Notes: generated from the letters alone by a model not told the origin. DNA of 64,000 bases from Magicicada septendecula (GCA_034769895.1 CM068372.1:437972958-438036957); one strand, 5' to 3'. Positions 43,961 through 55,879 are shown, counted from the stretch's first letter. Numbers and translations are program-made.

Positions 43961-44455
43961 ACATGCAAAAGAAGAGAAGAAGAATTTAATTTTCTGTTGT
44001 TCTGAAGTCATTCTGATTAACTTAAAAGGAAGGTACTGCCATTAAAAGTTGTTGTGTAGTTTTTACAGTAATCGAAATTGATTTAGGCCGTCTGTGTTTT
44101 GACGTGACAGCTTTGAGGTGTGGTATTGGCGAAGAACCTTACAAATAAACTGAACTTTAGAATTATAATAATTGAAAACTTGCAGTATGGAATGTGTGAA
44201 CGAGGTGCTATATAATACGACCTTCTTGTGGGAGACTCTAGCTTGACAGAAGAGCCTAGCTTATTAAACAAAAACTGCGCTAAAAGTATTGCTGATGTTG
44301 GTTACGGAGAAAAGAGTTGAGTGCAGAAGGTAAAAAAAAGATTTAGGCTCCAATAAACACGGCAAATCATGGGATGCAAAAACTGGAATGTACGAAATGA
44401 CTAAGAAGAAAACATTAGTGGAAGATGGTAGGCTGCTGCAAACCAACGTGTAGAA
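43961..44455. other. No gene recognised
   Basis: Ordinary AT-rich sequence with no supported features. Confidence 0.45.
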
Positions 44456-44800
44456 GAAGAAGAAGAAGAAGATGTGGAAGGCGAAGAAAACAAAGACGAA
44501 GAAAAAATCTCAAGAATCTTTTAAGAGAAGGAGAGAAAGAAGATGACAAGACGACAAGATCATTTTAAAAGAAGAAAAAGGAAAAGAATACGAAGAAGAC
44601 AAAGATGAAGATAAGACAGGAAACTATGTAGATATCGTCTTATTCATTTAAAAGAAATAAAGTAGATGAAAAAAGAATCTTTTTTTAAGAGAAGAAGAGG
44701 AAGAAAAATACAAAGACGAAGATGAGAATATTTTAAAAGAAGAAGAAAAAGATATCGACAACGAAGACAACGAGAAGAGGAGAAAGAATGTGATGATAAT
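44456..44800. repeat. GA-rich degenerate repeat, copy 1
   Basis: Purine-rich segment with AAGAATCTTTTAAGAGA, GAAAAGAATACGAAGA and TTAAGAGAAGAAGAGGAAGA blocks in the same order as 45365-45630. Simple-sequence origin plus segmental duplication is likely. Confidence 0.65.
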
Positions 44801-45089
44801 GACGATAACGATACGGTTTGGTGGTGTTGGTTGTGATGGTAGTGATTTTAAGGGTGTATGAAATTAAAGTCAAAAGAATTGTTTACCAGTGGAGTAGCCG
44901 AGTTTCGTGGTTATAATTTGGTGAAACCAGAAGATAAAGATGTTCGAAAGGAAGGCCATGTGGAGGATTGTGGGAACTACTTGTGACAACGGCCTGAGGC
45001 GAATGCGTGTTATTTAAGAAGTGTAGTGTATTTATTTAGTGCGTTTTGTTATAGTGTAGTGTACATAAAGAGCCACGGACAACCCGTTT

Positions 45090-45282
45090 TATACAATCCA
45101 CGAGGGTATCGTCGCGTATCGTTCGCACGCAGGAGATAAAGGAGTCCAGAGGCAGGGTAACGATAGAGGCAGACACAAACAAAGGTGGATAGATGGGGTT
45201 GAAAAATGTGTTCTGGGAAAGCTGTATGATAGAATTTGGATAACGTTGCCTAGGAAGCATAACTAACGGCGAGGAGAAGAAG
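45090..45282 (+). pseudogene. Possible LINE C-terminal scrap before GAA tract
   Basis: The frame reads RGRHKQRWIDGVEKCVLGKL, YDRIW. It resembles the GRPK.RWIDGVE.DL...G...W ending of insect LINEs and is followed about 30 bp later by a GAA tract. It is short; upstream landmarks are not recognisable. Confidence 0.45.
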
Positions 45283-45372
45283 AAGGAGAAGAAGAAGAAG
45301 AAGAAGAAGAAGAAGAAGAAGAAGAAGAAGAAGAAGAAGAAGAAGAAGAAGACGAAGACGAAGACGAAGACG
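45283..45372. repeat. (GAA)n then (GACGAA)n microsatellite
   Basis: About 67 bp of GAA, then four GACGAA-type units, leading into GA-rich copy 2. Confidence 0.93.
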
Positions 45373-45632
45373 TCAATATCTTTTAAGAGATGGAGAGAAA
45401 GAAGAAGTCAAGAAGATGAGATTTTTTAAAAGAAAAAGTAGAAGTAAAAGAAAAGAAGAAGGAAAAGAATACGAAGACAAAGATGAAGACAGGAAGCTTT
45501 GTGGATACGGTCTTCTTTAAAACAAGAGAAAGTAGAAGTTAAAACAAAGGAGAACACAAGAAAGTTTTTAAGAGAAGAAGAGGAAGAAAAATACAAAGAT
45601 GAATACAGAAATCTTTTACAAGAAAAAGCATA
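45365..45632. repeat. GA-rich degenerate repeat, copy 2
   Basis: Diverged counterpart of 44456-44800. Shared blocks appear in the same order, including the AGGAAAAGAATACGAAGACA and AGAAGAGGAAGAAAAATACA stretches. Confidence 0.65.
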
Positions 45633-45870
45633 CTTAGGGCTGTAGCGCTAGCCTACTGCATGACAAGGTTCTAACTTCGTGGGAACTCCTGTCACTGTGT
45701 TCCACTGATTAGGTATAGAGGAATGTATATACAAGGATATCGGTAGAAATTTCAAGAAAATTATTTCGTCTATTGTATGACGACGTGTATTTGCAAAATA
45801 AAATTACTCGATATGTATATAACGTTTTCAATGACGGTTCTGTACAGGCATTAGATGTCCGTTACACCCC

Positions 45871-46060
<190 letters not shown>

Positions 46061-46289
46061 GAACAATATTAACGAGCGTGGAACACACATCCGGACGGTC
46101 GTGTTTAACGCTAGATGAACCTAATTTCATGAAAGGGTTCAACGGTATCGCTTCTGACCAGCCTGGGGACTGTGAGTATGGATTTCACAAAATATTAATA
46201 ACTCATACTACTACTATTAACCCGTACTACTAACATTCAGTTTATTGAAACTGGGTGTACTCTTTTTTTCCTTCCAAATGTTTACTTTC

Positions 46290-46440
<151 letters not shown>

Positions 46441-46779
46441 TATTTTAAAATGAATAGACTTCTGTCCATGTACCCAACGCAACTGTGTAGTGTTAAACAC
46501 CGGCTAGGTCGTAGGATTTTTGTGTGTTTGTTGTGTTAAGTATATGTGGTTGCGCAATAAACTTATTTTTAAATAGAGGAGTGAGAGATTGATGGCATGA
46601 AATAGTTAATTAAAACATAGTAAAAGAATCAATCAACGGTTTATTAAATATTGCAAAGAAAATTAATCGATTACTAAAATTCCAAACTAGAAAATTCAAA
46701 ATATTCGCTTTTATAAGGTTACACTCTGAAAACATAACATATCGTTGCTATTCAGCACACGTTACTGATTCACTCGATC

Positions 46780-47187
46780 AGGGAGAAGAACCAGTTTGAA
46801 TGGCGTAGAAGGCGATCAACCATATTGCTTCTCCTTTCGGCAGTGGTTCCAATCAGAACCCCATCATTACGCACTATTTCTGTTTGCGGTATTCTCTTAA
46901 AGTCCTCCTCCAGCACTGCTTCTTAAAAGCCTCAAGGTAGTTCGATTGCAATTTTCTCATGTTTGTGAGCAATATGTGCATAAGGTCCTCCTCCAGAACT
47001 GCATCTTAAAAGCCTCAGGGTAGCTTGTCTGCAATTTCCTCAGGTTTTTGACAGTATGTGATAAGGTCCTCCTCCAGCACTGCATCTTAAAAGCCTCAAG
47101 GTAGCTCGAATGCAATTTCCTCAGGTTTATATACAATATGTGCGCATGCTCCAAATGAAACGAATTTCTTCCTGGTTCCAGGGGCAC
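46780..47187 (-). pseudogene. LINE C-terminal relic with internal tandem duplication
   Basis: The minus strand reads LRKLHSSYLEAFKMQCWRRT, then LRKLQTSYPEAFKMQFWRRT, then a frame-shifted third copy of the same module, then VRNDGVLIGTTAERRSNMVD and RLLRHSNWF. The EAF.M.CWRR.L ... V.N..VL ... ERRS order matches the C-terminus of the LINE family at 5410. Conserved DNA blocks start near 46901, 46984 and 47065 (spacings 83 and 81 bp), so one module of about 27 codons is repeated three times. It is not functional. Confidence 0.65.
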
Positions 47188-47243
47188 GTTTCTGGACTCC
47201 AGAAGTGTACTTTTTCATAAAAAATGCTCGTCTTGCTCGTGCA

Positions 47244-47245
<2 letters not shown>

Positions 47246-47296
<51 letters not shown>
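47246..47296. repeat. (GT)n microsatellite
   Basis: About 51 bp of GT. Confidence 0.95.
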
Positions 47297-47299
<3 letters not shown>

Positions 47300-47584
47300 G
47301 CATATCTACGGATTATATGTGTGTGTATGTATGTAATAAAAGTCAGTGTTTTCACGACTCATAGATACACAGAGTAGAGCATGCTTCAATCGCGCGGTTA
47401 GAAAATGCGTCTCTGGAGAATGGAAAGTACAGACATTTCTTGGAAAAGTTTCCACAACTGAAGAACAAGACCGGAGACACGTGTAACAGCGACCAAGTCA
47501 AGCAAGTTTTAATGAGCATTGTAAACGATGACGTTAAGAGCAAAGTTAGAACTACTATAGTGTGGTGTTATGTAACGAACATTA

Positions 47585-47648
47585 CGCACACACGCGCGCG
47601 CGCGCGCGCGCACACACACACACACACACAAACAAACAAACACACACA
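47585..47648. repeat. (CG)n(CA)n compound microsatellite
   Basis: CACG, then about eight CG units, about ten CA units and (CAAA)n. It is a potential Z-DNA-forming tract. Confidence 0.93.
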
Positions 47649-47699
47649 GCCTACGGTACGCGTTGTGAAATACAGGTAGGCCTAATCGTCTTGGCATAC

Positions 47700-50600
47700 T
47701 AGTGACAAATTAGAATATGTCACGAAATACTTGAGAATCTGTGTTACACAAATATCATCTGTGTTTATTATAGTTAACTGCATGGAAGTAGTACCGTCAA
47801 GGTCACACCGCTTACTTACTTAGCGTTGCCACTAAGCAACAATTTTCCTTTCTTCCGAAAAATGGTACACTAGTAAGTAGGCCTACTTAATGTGAAGAAT
47901 ATAACAAAGTAAATTTAAATCAAATATTTACTTTGTTGTTGTCAATGAGACTTCCGTTAAAATCACAATTAAAATAATTGTTTGTACTTTAAACTGTTTG
48001 TTTTTGAAAATTCTAAAATCAATGACAATAGAAGACTGAAAAAACGACACATTTTGAAGGTTCATAGATGCCTACAGCAGACATTTTATAGATAAAATTT
48101 AATGTTATTTAAAGTAAGAACATGTTAAAACCTTACGCGTATCACACAGTTGTTCTGATTTTGTAAGATAGTGTAATGTAAGATATTTTCACTGGTTAAC
48201 TTGCGTTTTACTGTATTTTTTTTTACGTAACATTTTACAGTGAGGAAGTTTCTAATACATACTGCGACAACACAATTGAATTAATTTTTGCGCATAGGAT
48301 TAATATGTGTGTGTTTTATAAATCAATAAGTCTATATTGGAGGTATTAATTATAAATTATTGCACACCAAATTACTACTGGTTCATACGATATATTTTAG
48401 ACATACACAAATTAAATGAATTCTGAATATTGTTTGAAAACTGTTCATATACAGTTCAGATCTGTAATTTTTACTTGAATGATGATGATCCAATATGATG
48501 CGGCGATATGGCTGAAGGCGATGCGTAGATCACGCGTGTCCTTCCCTCGTAGACTCTGCTGGGCTGGTGTCCTGATGCAACACGTTGACCCTGCTCGTCG
48601 AACTGCGACACTGCCTCGCTGCGACAACACTGAATATTGATTGTTAAAAGTTTAGGAATATTTTATATTGGTTTTTAAACAGTTTATGACTCTCAAGGTG
48701 TAACGTGGGTATTACTGAAAAGCGGTGTATAAGCACACACCTTCCGGCTTGTCTTCAAGTGTCCTCGCGTCAACTCGTTCTATCGCGGTCGATGGAACTC
48801 CCTATGAGGAAATCTTGAACTAACACGGATACAACAACAAAAATTCACAATTATATTATGACAACTGAATTACTTGGCTCTGTAGACAAACTCACACAGA
48901 GTTCCAGGTTTTGAGTACACCTTTCGCACAGTTTACAAGTTCACGCAAGAGAAACTTCTTGAACGCGAACCGCACGTTTTTTAAACGAAGGCTCAAGATG
49001 AACTACCTAGATCTGCGCATGGCAACAGACAATTTTCAATGCATTTGCTGCGTTCTAATAGGCCAATTACCAGTCACATGATATATGCACACGGCCCGCA
49101 TATTTGTTCATGCAACATTTTGCATGGGATAGGCATACGCCTGCATAGATAAATATCAGGGATTTTATTACATCACGCTTGAGTGAGTTTCATATAAAGT
49201 TTTCATATAACAAAATTCACATTTCACAGTTATTTGAAAATCATAGAAAATAGGGAAATTGTATCTAATATTTAACTTTATGTCTTGTTCAAGTCTCATG
49301 TCAAACGGATAATTGTAACGGACACTAGGCCTATAGAAAAACGTTAATAACTCGCGCACCCGCGCACATTTTCACAAACACAATACATAGAAAAATAACA
49401 AATAAAATCTTTAAGAGTTTGACCTATTCTAATTTCATATCGGTAATACAATGCAAAAACTATTACTAAAAAACCAATTTGAACAAAAGACAAATTTAAA
49501 CAGGAGAATGTCCGTCATCCATGCATAATACATAGTTCATGGCTTATCATGATCCTGTGTTCTATCGCAATACATTAGAATACATTGTTACATTGTTAGT
49601 AATTGTTAGTAATAATTACATCACAATTAATACATTGTTAATAATTAATTAACAATTAATTTCCATAACTTATACATAACATTCAATGCAACCCGTCAGC
49701 TACAGTTTGTTTGAACGAATTTTTGTACGCATCCTGTGTCTTAAGCTTGCCCCGTTTAATTATTGAAGAAACACCGCACTATTCGTGACTCCGAAAAATA
49801 TTCTATTTTTAATTTCCTGCGCTGCTGTCATTAATAATTAAGTAAAAAAAATCAGCACTATAGTATAAGTTGTTACATGCACAAGTAGCATAAAAATAAT
49901 AGTATGTATAAACGCGAAAACGAATTGAATTTCTTAAGAAAATAAGGATAATTTTATAAAAAACAATACAAATTCCTTATGAAATAAATTAAAAATTCCT
50001 TATTCGTACATTAATGTTATAAATATTTAAATATAGAATTTAAATTTATAATTCTATATTTTATAAATTTTCCTTACAAATTTTATAATTAAAATTTTCC
50101 TTACTTTATAAACTATAGAATTCCTTATGACTATTATAAATAAGCTGTATGTTGAAAAACTCATCTGTCAACAATACTAAGGACGATAAATATGTTGGAT
50201 GTTGTTTGTTGGTAATTCGTCTCTTCCTCACCTCGCCCACCCAACCTACTTGAAACTGGGTACTGTAACTGAAATGGGATTGGCTTTTGCCACAACAACG
50301 ACAATTTTGTTTACAGAAATTGCTCAGTCCTATTTACTTTTGTGCAACGGAAGAAAGGCAGTAGCGCGGCCAGTAAACATACACAGTTTTGAGGTGAGTG
50401 TAAAAATGACAAAGACATTCATAAAAGTGTCAGACAGCAATATTTACCGAAAAGACATGCCGACAGGGTATACGCAATTTGCATACCAAAAGTGTACATA
50501 TACCTAACAGAACTTCCGAACCATATGGCTTAGGAACGACCGTGCAGAGAAAAAAAAAACAGGTTCATTTACAAAAGGGTAAATACCGTGAATATAAAAA

Positions 50601-51530
50601 AAATTAAAGCTACAACAGTAGGCAAGGTCAGCGTTCTCAGACAACTGTCAGTCTGTAGGTTGACCGCTATGAAGAAAACAGTAAAACTTTAAATAAGTAA
50701 GTTCACTGTACGGAAAACATAAAGTAACTGACCTAATGGTACTTCGTAAAGTTAGGGTGTGTACTGCTAAAAGCTTTAGATTCTAACATAAGGAAAACCA
50801 GTTACATAAATACAGCTACATAAATCGTAGCTTCAGAGAAGTGCAAATCGTAACAAACGAAGCCAAAGAAAGAGGAGAAACGCAAAGCTAGAAATTCTGT
50901 GGATATTTACGCAACGACAAAAAAAAAAGCTGCCGACTCATAGAAATTTGTATAGCTCAAATATTGGCGCCCAACTGACTTATGTTACTCACAACTAATT
51001 ATTCCTAATAAAAAAAATTCATTTACGCGATACGCATAAATAAATTTGAAACGAGCCATATAAGGTGGATGTATAAAATTTGCTTACGTATCACTGGTAA
51101 AACGCTACACAATGTAGTAGCCGGCAACAACGCAGGGCGAGGGGCGTGGGGGTGACAGGGAGAAGCAGTGAAAGTGAGTGACCTTGACGGGACTACTTCT
51201 ATGCAGGGAACTCTAGTGTGCTGCTGCGTCGTCGTGTTGTTGGCTAACAACAGTACCTGTCCAGCTATGCCCTTGTGTACAATCCGAGGTCTTGAAAGTA
51301 CCTGCTACTAACCACGCTGCATGTGGTGTCGTAGTGGTATAATAGCGCAGCAACATATAAAGCGTCTCTAGGGCAGCTAAATGAAAATACACAGTAAGCC
51401 AGTGCTCGAGACTCATTAGCATGCCTGGTACATTTCTTGTAATTCAGCGCAAGTGAGCCGGATGTTTTCAGGCCGGACAGAATGCGTAAGCGGGAGAATT
51501 CGTTTCTGCACGTTCTCGGACGGTACATAG
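47700..51530. other. Longest feature-poor stretch; no gene recognised
   Basis: About 3.8 kb of mostly AT-rich DNA (especially 49380-50180). 48440-49140 is GC-richer and starts with a TGTAACG at about 48701. I could not find a matching LTR end with a target duplication. Small domain-free frames occur at 48445-48630 (minus) and 50199-50507 (plus). Real exons of a host gene cannot be excluded but are not visible. Confidence 0.4.
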
Positions 51531-51667
51531 TATAATAAAAGTTATATTGTTGTCGCTACATCGTTCACACGGATCGAGATGTTTACAACAATGGGATAAA
51601 TTATTGAACGCCAGAGAAATAGATACAGAGTTTAATAATAATTTTTTTTTTTTTTTTAACAACATAT
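51531..51667. repeat. Direct repeat R1 flanking an LTR-like segment
   Basis: Closely matches R2 at 52249-52382, including ACGGATCGAGATGTTTAC, GGGATAAATTATTGAAC, CCAGAGAAATAGATACAGAG and a long T run followed by AACAACATAT. It ends exactly where TGTTACG starts. Confidence 0.88.
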
Positions 51668-52247
51668 TGTTACGTAATGCGGAAAAGTGTTACGTAATGC
51701 GGAAAAGTGTTACGTAATACGGAACGTACTACAAGTATCTCGACTATTCCAGCTGTAGTGTGAGTGTGTGCTGCTACTTTGCGGTGAAAAACAACTACGC
51801 GTCAACTATCGAGTCTACACCAGTCCGTACCGGTCGGCGCAGTGTGTTCAAGGACACTGTTTCTAGTGGTTTCTCGAGACCGTCTGTTTGTTTAACAAGT
51901 CATCCAAAGCGGCAGATTATTCTGGAAATCAGCGGGGTATAAATACAGCCATCCAGCGACGGTGAAGTCAGTTTGAGTTGGGAATTATTGGAGTGCGGTT
52001 TGTAGTATTGTGGCGAATTATTACGTGTTTTATAATCGTGCAGGGCAATTGTAATACAATTGTGTTTTATATTAGCAGACATTTTTATTGCGTGTGAACA
52101 ATTTTTATTTGATTTGTTGTAAGAGACTACCTTGTTGATTACAAACCGTTTAATTGTGATAATTAAAGCTGGTGATTAGTGACGTAACTGGTGTCTTGTA
52201 TTTTGTTTTCCACTGTACCAAACGACGATCACTAGACCGTCGTAACA
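51668..52247 (+). mobile_element. LTR-like segment with own core promoter
   Basis: Starts TGTTACG and ends CGTAACA, a typical TG...CA LTR form, 580 bp. The first 55 bp are a 20-bp unit, TGTTACGTAATGCGGAAAAG, repeated 2.75 times. A TATAAATA box at 51938-51945 is followed by a TCAGTT initiator at 51968-51973, with the A about 32 bp from the TATA start, which is standard insect core-promoter spacing. It is bracketed by direct repeats R1 and R2. No target duplication, primer site or coding region was seen, so a solo LTR or an unusual short retroelement are both possible. Confidence 0.5.
51938..51973 (+). promoter_or_regulatory. TATA box plus initiator
   Basis: TATAAATA at 51938 and TCAGTT with its A at 51970. 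The spacing fits an RNA polymerase II core promoter driving transcription to the right, most likely that of the LTR-like segment. Confidence 0.5.
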
Positions 52248-52248
52248 C

Positions 52249-52382
52249 TATAATGAGAGTTATATTGTAGTCGCTACGACTTTCATACGGATCGAGATGT
52301 TTACTACATTGGGATAAATTATTGAACACCAGAGAAATAGATACAGAGTTTAATAATTTTTTTTTTTTTTTAACAACATATG
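52249..52382. repeat. Direct repeat R2
   Basis: Second copy of R1, beginning directly after CGTAACA and ending at the mariner insertion point. Confidence 0.88.
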
Positions 52383-52384
52383 TA

Positions 52385-53301
52385 CGAGGGACATCCAGAA
52401 AGTAAGAATACAAGGGCTGTGTAGGACATAGGGAAATTTTTTTCAAAGTTGGCACCCGTGACGTGTAGACGGGTTCTTAACGGTCAAAATGAGACATCGA
52501 GCGCCTCAGTCTGTTACGAAATGTCGTCGCAGCAGCTTAACACGTCAACCAGTTCGTCCCCCGTTTGCTCCACGTACCGCAGGTGTGAGATTCGAAAATC
52601 GCGAATTTTCGGCGGCACGCGAATTTCTTGAACGTTTTAAAACTGAGGGAGAATCCTTTCTCCACTCAATTGTGACTGGGGACGAAACGTGGGTGTGTCA
52701 CTATACTCCTGAGTCAAAAAGACAGTCTCACAGAGGAAAATCATGGCATCCGTCTTTTGGGACCGGAACGGGATCTTGCTGGTCGATTTCATGCCCAAAG
52801 GGACCACCATCAATGCTGCTGCATATTGTGAGACCCTAAAGAAGTTGAAAAAAAAATCAAAGACAAAAGGAGGAGAATGCTGACTCGTGGTGTGTCACTC
52901 CTTCATGACAACGCCAGACCCCATACCGCCAGGCTCACTCAGGACCTGCTCGTGTCATTTGGATGGGACATTGTGACTCACCCACCCTACTCCCCGGACC
53001 TGGCACCCTCGGATTACCATCTTTTCACCACATTGAAGGAGTTCGTGGGTGGACAGCGATTTTCGAACGATGAGGAGGTCATGGAGACTGTGAAAAAGTG
53101 GCTTAAGGAGGTGGAGCGAAAGGTATACGACGAGGGTATACAAAAGCTGGTGCCCAGGCTTCAAAACTGCATTGACCTCAACGGCGATTATGTGCAGAAA
53201 TAATAACATATTTTGGCACATACCCTGTAAATTTCATTAAAATATATTCATTTTTCGATTTTTTAACAAGTGTTGTATTCTTACTTTCTGGATGTCCCTC
53301 G
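52385..53301 (+). mobile_element. Internally deleted mariner with perfect termini
   Basis: 29-bp terminal inverted repeats (52385-52413 and 53273-53301, CGAGGGACATCCAGAAAGTA...) are perfect. TA flanks both sides. The total of 917 bp is roughly 350 bp shorter than a full mariner. It belongs to a different mariner lineage from the 23756 element, with unrelated termini. The perfect repeats suggest recent movement in trans. Confidence 0.95.
52489..53203 (+). pseudogene. Mariner transposase, deleted and frameshifted
   Basis: The first frame (52489-52839) contains EFLERFKTEGESFLHSIVTG and DETWVCHYTPESKRQS (first catalytic D). The phase then shifts; KIMASVFWDRNGILLVDFMP and GTTINAAAYCETLKKL follow in the new frame. 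The last frame (52877-53203) has GVSLLHDNARPHTARLTQ (second D) and HPPYSPDLAPSDYHLF (third D), and ends RLQNCIDLNGDYVQK at the stop. Most of the N-terminal DNA-binding domain is missing, and a deletion lies around 52735. The DD34D residues are all present, but the gene is not intact. Confidence 0.93.
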
Positions 53302-53601
53302 TATTTCAACCGTTTTCCTAGTTATATAACTATCCAATGCACACTATCACAACAAGTAATCACAAATAATAGTGGCAAAGTGAACACAATTGTTATAGTC
53401 CGCTACTAAGATAAATAATTTAACACTGGTCACATTTCCTAAAGACTCGTGTCTGATAGCACATTGGTTAGTCATTGAACTACTTGCCCTTGTACAGCTG
53501 GTACATTCGCGGAGAGTCGGAAAAGTCCACTGGCTGCGGTGGACTAGCGTAACCTATTCAGATGATTCGTCACCGGATACAAAATTACAGTACCATACGA
53601 C

Positions 53602-54370
53602 CAGTGGCGGATTATCCATAACGCTAGGGTATACTGCAGCATCAGGGGCTCAACTGTCAGAGGGGACACCATGCAGTTGAATTAACTAAGCGAAGCAAAG
53701 CTTATGTTCACATTACGCAATTGTTTGGTTTTCTTACGCAGTTATTAACCATTGAGAGTGTCAAGTAGGAAAATAAAGCAAAAGCTCTTATAAAAGTTTA
53801 GTCGAACGAAATTAATAGCTATCTTCTGTGAAATTGATAGATTCCATGATACTACAGTTTGTCCGCTCAAAGTGTTAATAAACTGGATTATATATTGTGA
53901 AATGATTGATGTATTTCCGAATATATACATTGCTTATCGTCTGCTTTTGACGACTCCGATAGCTAACTGCGAATCTTAAATATAATTTTCTGTATTAAAA
54001 AGCATTAAAGATATGTTGAGTTCAACTATGGGAGATGAGAGATTATCGTCGTTAGCAAGGTTGAATGTTGAAAGTGAGATACTTGAATCGCTTGATTTAG
54101 AAGAACGGAAAAAGACTTCATTAAGGTAAAATCAAGAAAAAATGGATCGATTAGTATTTTCTAAGCTTACGTACTACTTATGGTCATTGTAATCACTATT
54201 TAGCTAAATGTTTGTTGTAATTTGAGAGTTTAATAATATCATTGTTAACTTTCGAAAGTGTGTATTCCATTTAACAGTGTAAATAATGGATGAAAGGTTG
54301 AATTTTGAATCGGGGGGGGGCACCAGTCTGATGGCAGCATAGGGCACCGCACCCTTCTAATCCGCCCCGG
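53602..54370. mobile_element. hAT element with 8-bp target duplication
   Basis: CATACGAC flanks both ends perfectly (53594-53601 and 54371-54378). The termini are CAGTGGCGGATTA and, inverted, CCGGGGCGGATTA (11 of 13 match), the CAG..GCGGATTA style common in hAT elements. Similarity continues inward: a GCTAGGGTATACTGCAGCAT block on the left and CTATGCTGCCAT on the inverted right end. The length of 769 bp and the relic of a transposase C-terminus show an internally deleted copy. Confidence 0.92.
53998..54129 (+). pseudogene. hAT transposase C-terminal (hATC) remnant
   Basis: A 43-codon open segment reads KSIKDMLSSTMGDERLSSLA, RLNVESEILESLDLEE and ends at a stop at 54127-54129. The ST(M)..ERL..LA.L..E ... 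pattern is the hATC dimerisation segment found at the end of hAT transposases. The rest of the transposase (zinc finger and RNase-H core) is missing. Its position inside a hAT element with an 8-bp duplication supports the identification. Confidence 0.85.
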
Positions 54371-54409
54371 CATACGACAACACTGGAACAGACAGCCATC
54401 ACCTAATAA

Positions 54410-54645
54410 AATTTTTGTCGAGTCTCTTTCCTTGCTTTTCTCGATAACGCTTCACGAATTTGTGGAACGTATTGTCTGAAACTTTAACGACTTGTGACCA
54501 ACATCGTAATCCACCTTATAAGTGATGTCACAGTCGAGGTAGCGGAATGATGACACCTGCTCAATACTCTTTTTATCCAATACAATCGCAGTTCGCAAAA
54601 GGTACGCGTATTTGCCCATAGATGCCATAGTTTTTGTCATGTAGT
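54410..54645 (-). pseudogene. LINE reverse transcriptase C-terminal relic, antisense
   Basis: The minus-strand frame from 54640 reads TKTMASMGKYAYLLRTAIVL, DKKSIEQVSSFRYLDCDITY and KVDYDVGHKSLKFQTI. It matches the thumb-region segment TKTMAF.G..P.R.KIV......EQVS.F.YLGCDI.Y of the 3150/4060 family. It is truncated at both ends and lies just outside the hAT target duplication. Confidence 0.8.
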
Positions 54646-55875
54646 AATGTTGGCGTAGTAATGTTTTCCAGAGGGTTGCTGTTTCTATGTCTCGAAGACG
54701 CAGAATATTCCGACTACGTCATCCGTCACCGCCTGAAAAACGCGAAAAACTTTGCGACTCTCGTCCTGACCAGTAGGTCTTACAGGGTCACATAATTCGA
54801 GCAAGAAAATCTATTTTCTTTTTCATCCGAGTATGTTACAGTTCCCTTTAATGGTTTTTAAACTTGCCAAAAATGTCTCTTGGGTGTACTATTCTGGACA
54901 TAAGAGTGTCCCAATCAAAGCAATAACTGGAATCATGAACGTCTCGCACCTGAGTCAAAATCGTTGTTTACTAGCCATGAAGTTGATACAGTTGCCTTGT
55001 TGTGTTAATTAAAATTAATTTGTCACAATTATTATTCAAGGATGTCCGCTATAGATTTAACTTTTATCGTTCTTTCAGTCACTGTCTCTGATTCTCGTTT
55101 TTTGTCTTCCAGGTCAGTAACGTAGTCAGAAGGTTATGTAGTTACAACCCCGCTGATTAGATCTTATAAGTAAAGTCTAGGAAACCCACTTACTAGACGT
55201 CTTTTTCAAAGATGCCACCATGCGGATCTGAGAATTTAGAGCGGTTGAAGTGGGAGATGAAGGTTACCTTAGAGGAAGGCGATAGAGACGCTTTATTATT
55301 TTCTACGCCAAACAAAATCCTCCCCTATTATCTTTAGTAATCACGCATCATCATGGTGGTTATGATACTTTCACTGGTTGTGCCTCTCCGATGTTTCATT
55401 CATTTACACTTTTCAAGACTTTCGACACCTTCCTCTCTACTAAATCTTCTATTCTATTGAGGTAAATCGACTGCTGTTGGTTTTTTCATATGCCCATACT
55501 CTGCCTATCTCTTCTCCTCCACTTACCTTAGGCCATCCTTCACTTAAATGTTATCAGTGAATGATGGTATACGTTTAAACTTGAAAAACGGACGTTAGTC
55601 ATTTTTACATCATCGTCTTCACATCAGGGCATAGGCAGAGTACTGAATTGAGTTGCCCGATAAAAATGCCTGTTTGCTGATGTCTGTCATTAATTTTTCT
55701 ATTGTCTATCGTCCCGATCTTGAATATTATGTTTATTGATTTATTATCTTAGTTGTTAATCTGAATATTTAAACTGCTTTATTCCCTTCTCGTTGTTGCA
55801 GTACAAATTGTTACCGAAATCGATCCAGTGCGCAGTCGAATTGTACAGACTGTATTCTGAAACACAGAGGTAATA
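54646..55875. other. No gene recognised
   Basis: Mixed sequence. 55200-55560 contains short broken frames without diagnostic motifs. Confidence 0.45.
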
Positions 55876-55879
55876 TTCA

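Noticed and set aside
48701-49171. LTR starting TGTAACG at 48701 and ending ATTACA near 49171
   Set aside because: No matching target duplication or primer site was found; flanks CAAGG and TCACG do not agree.
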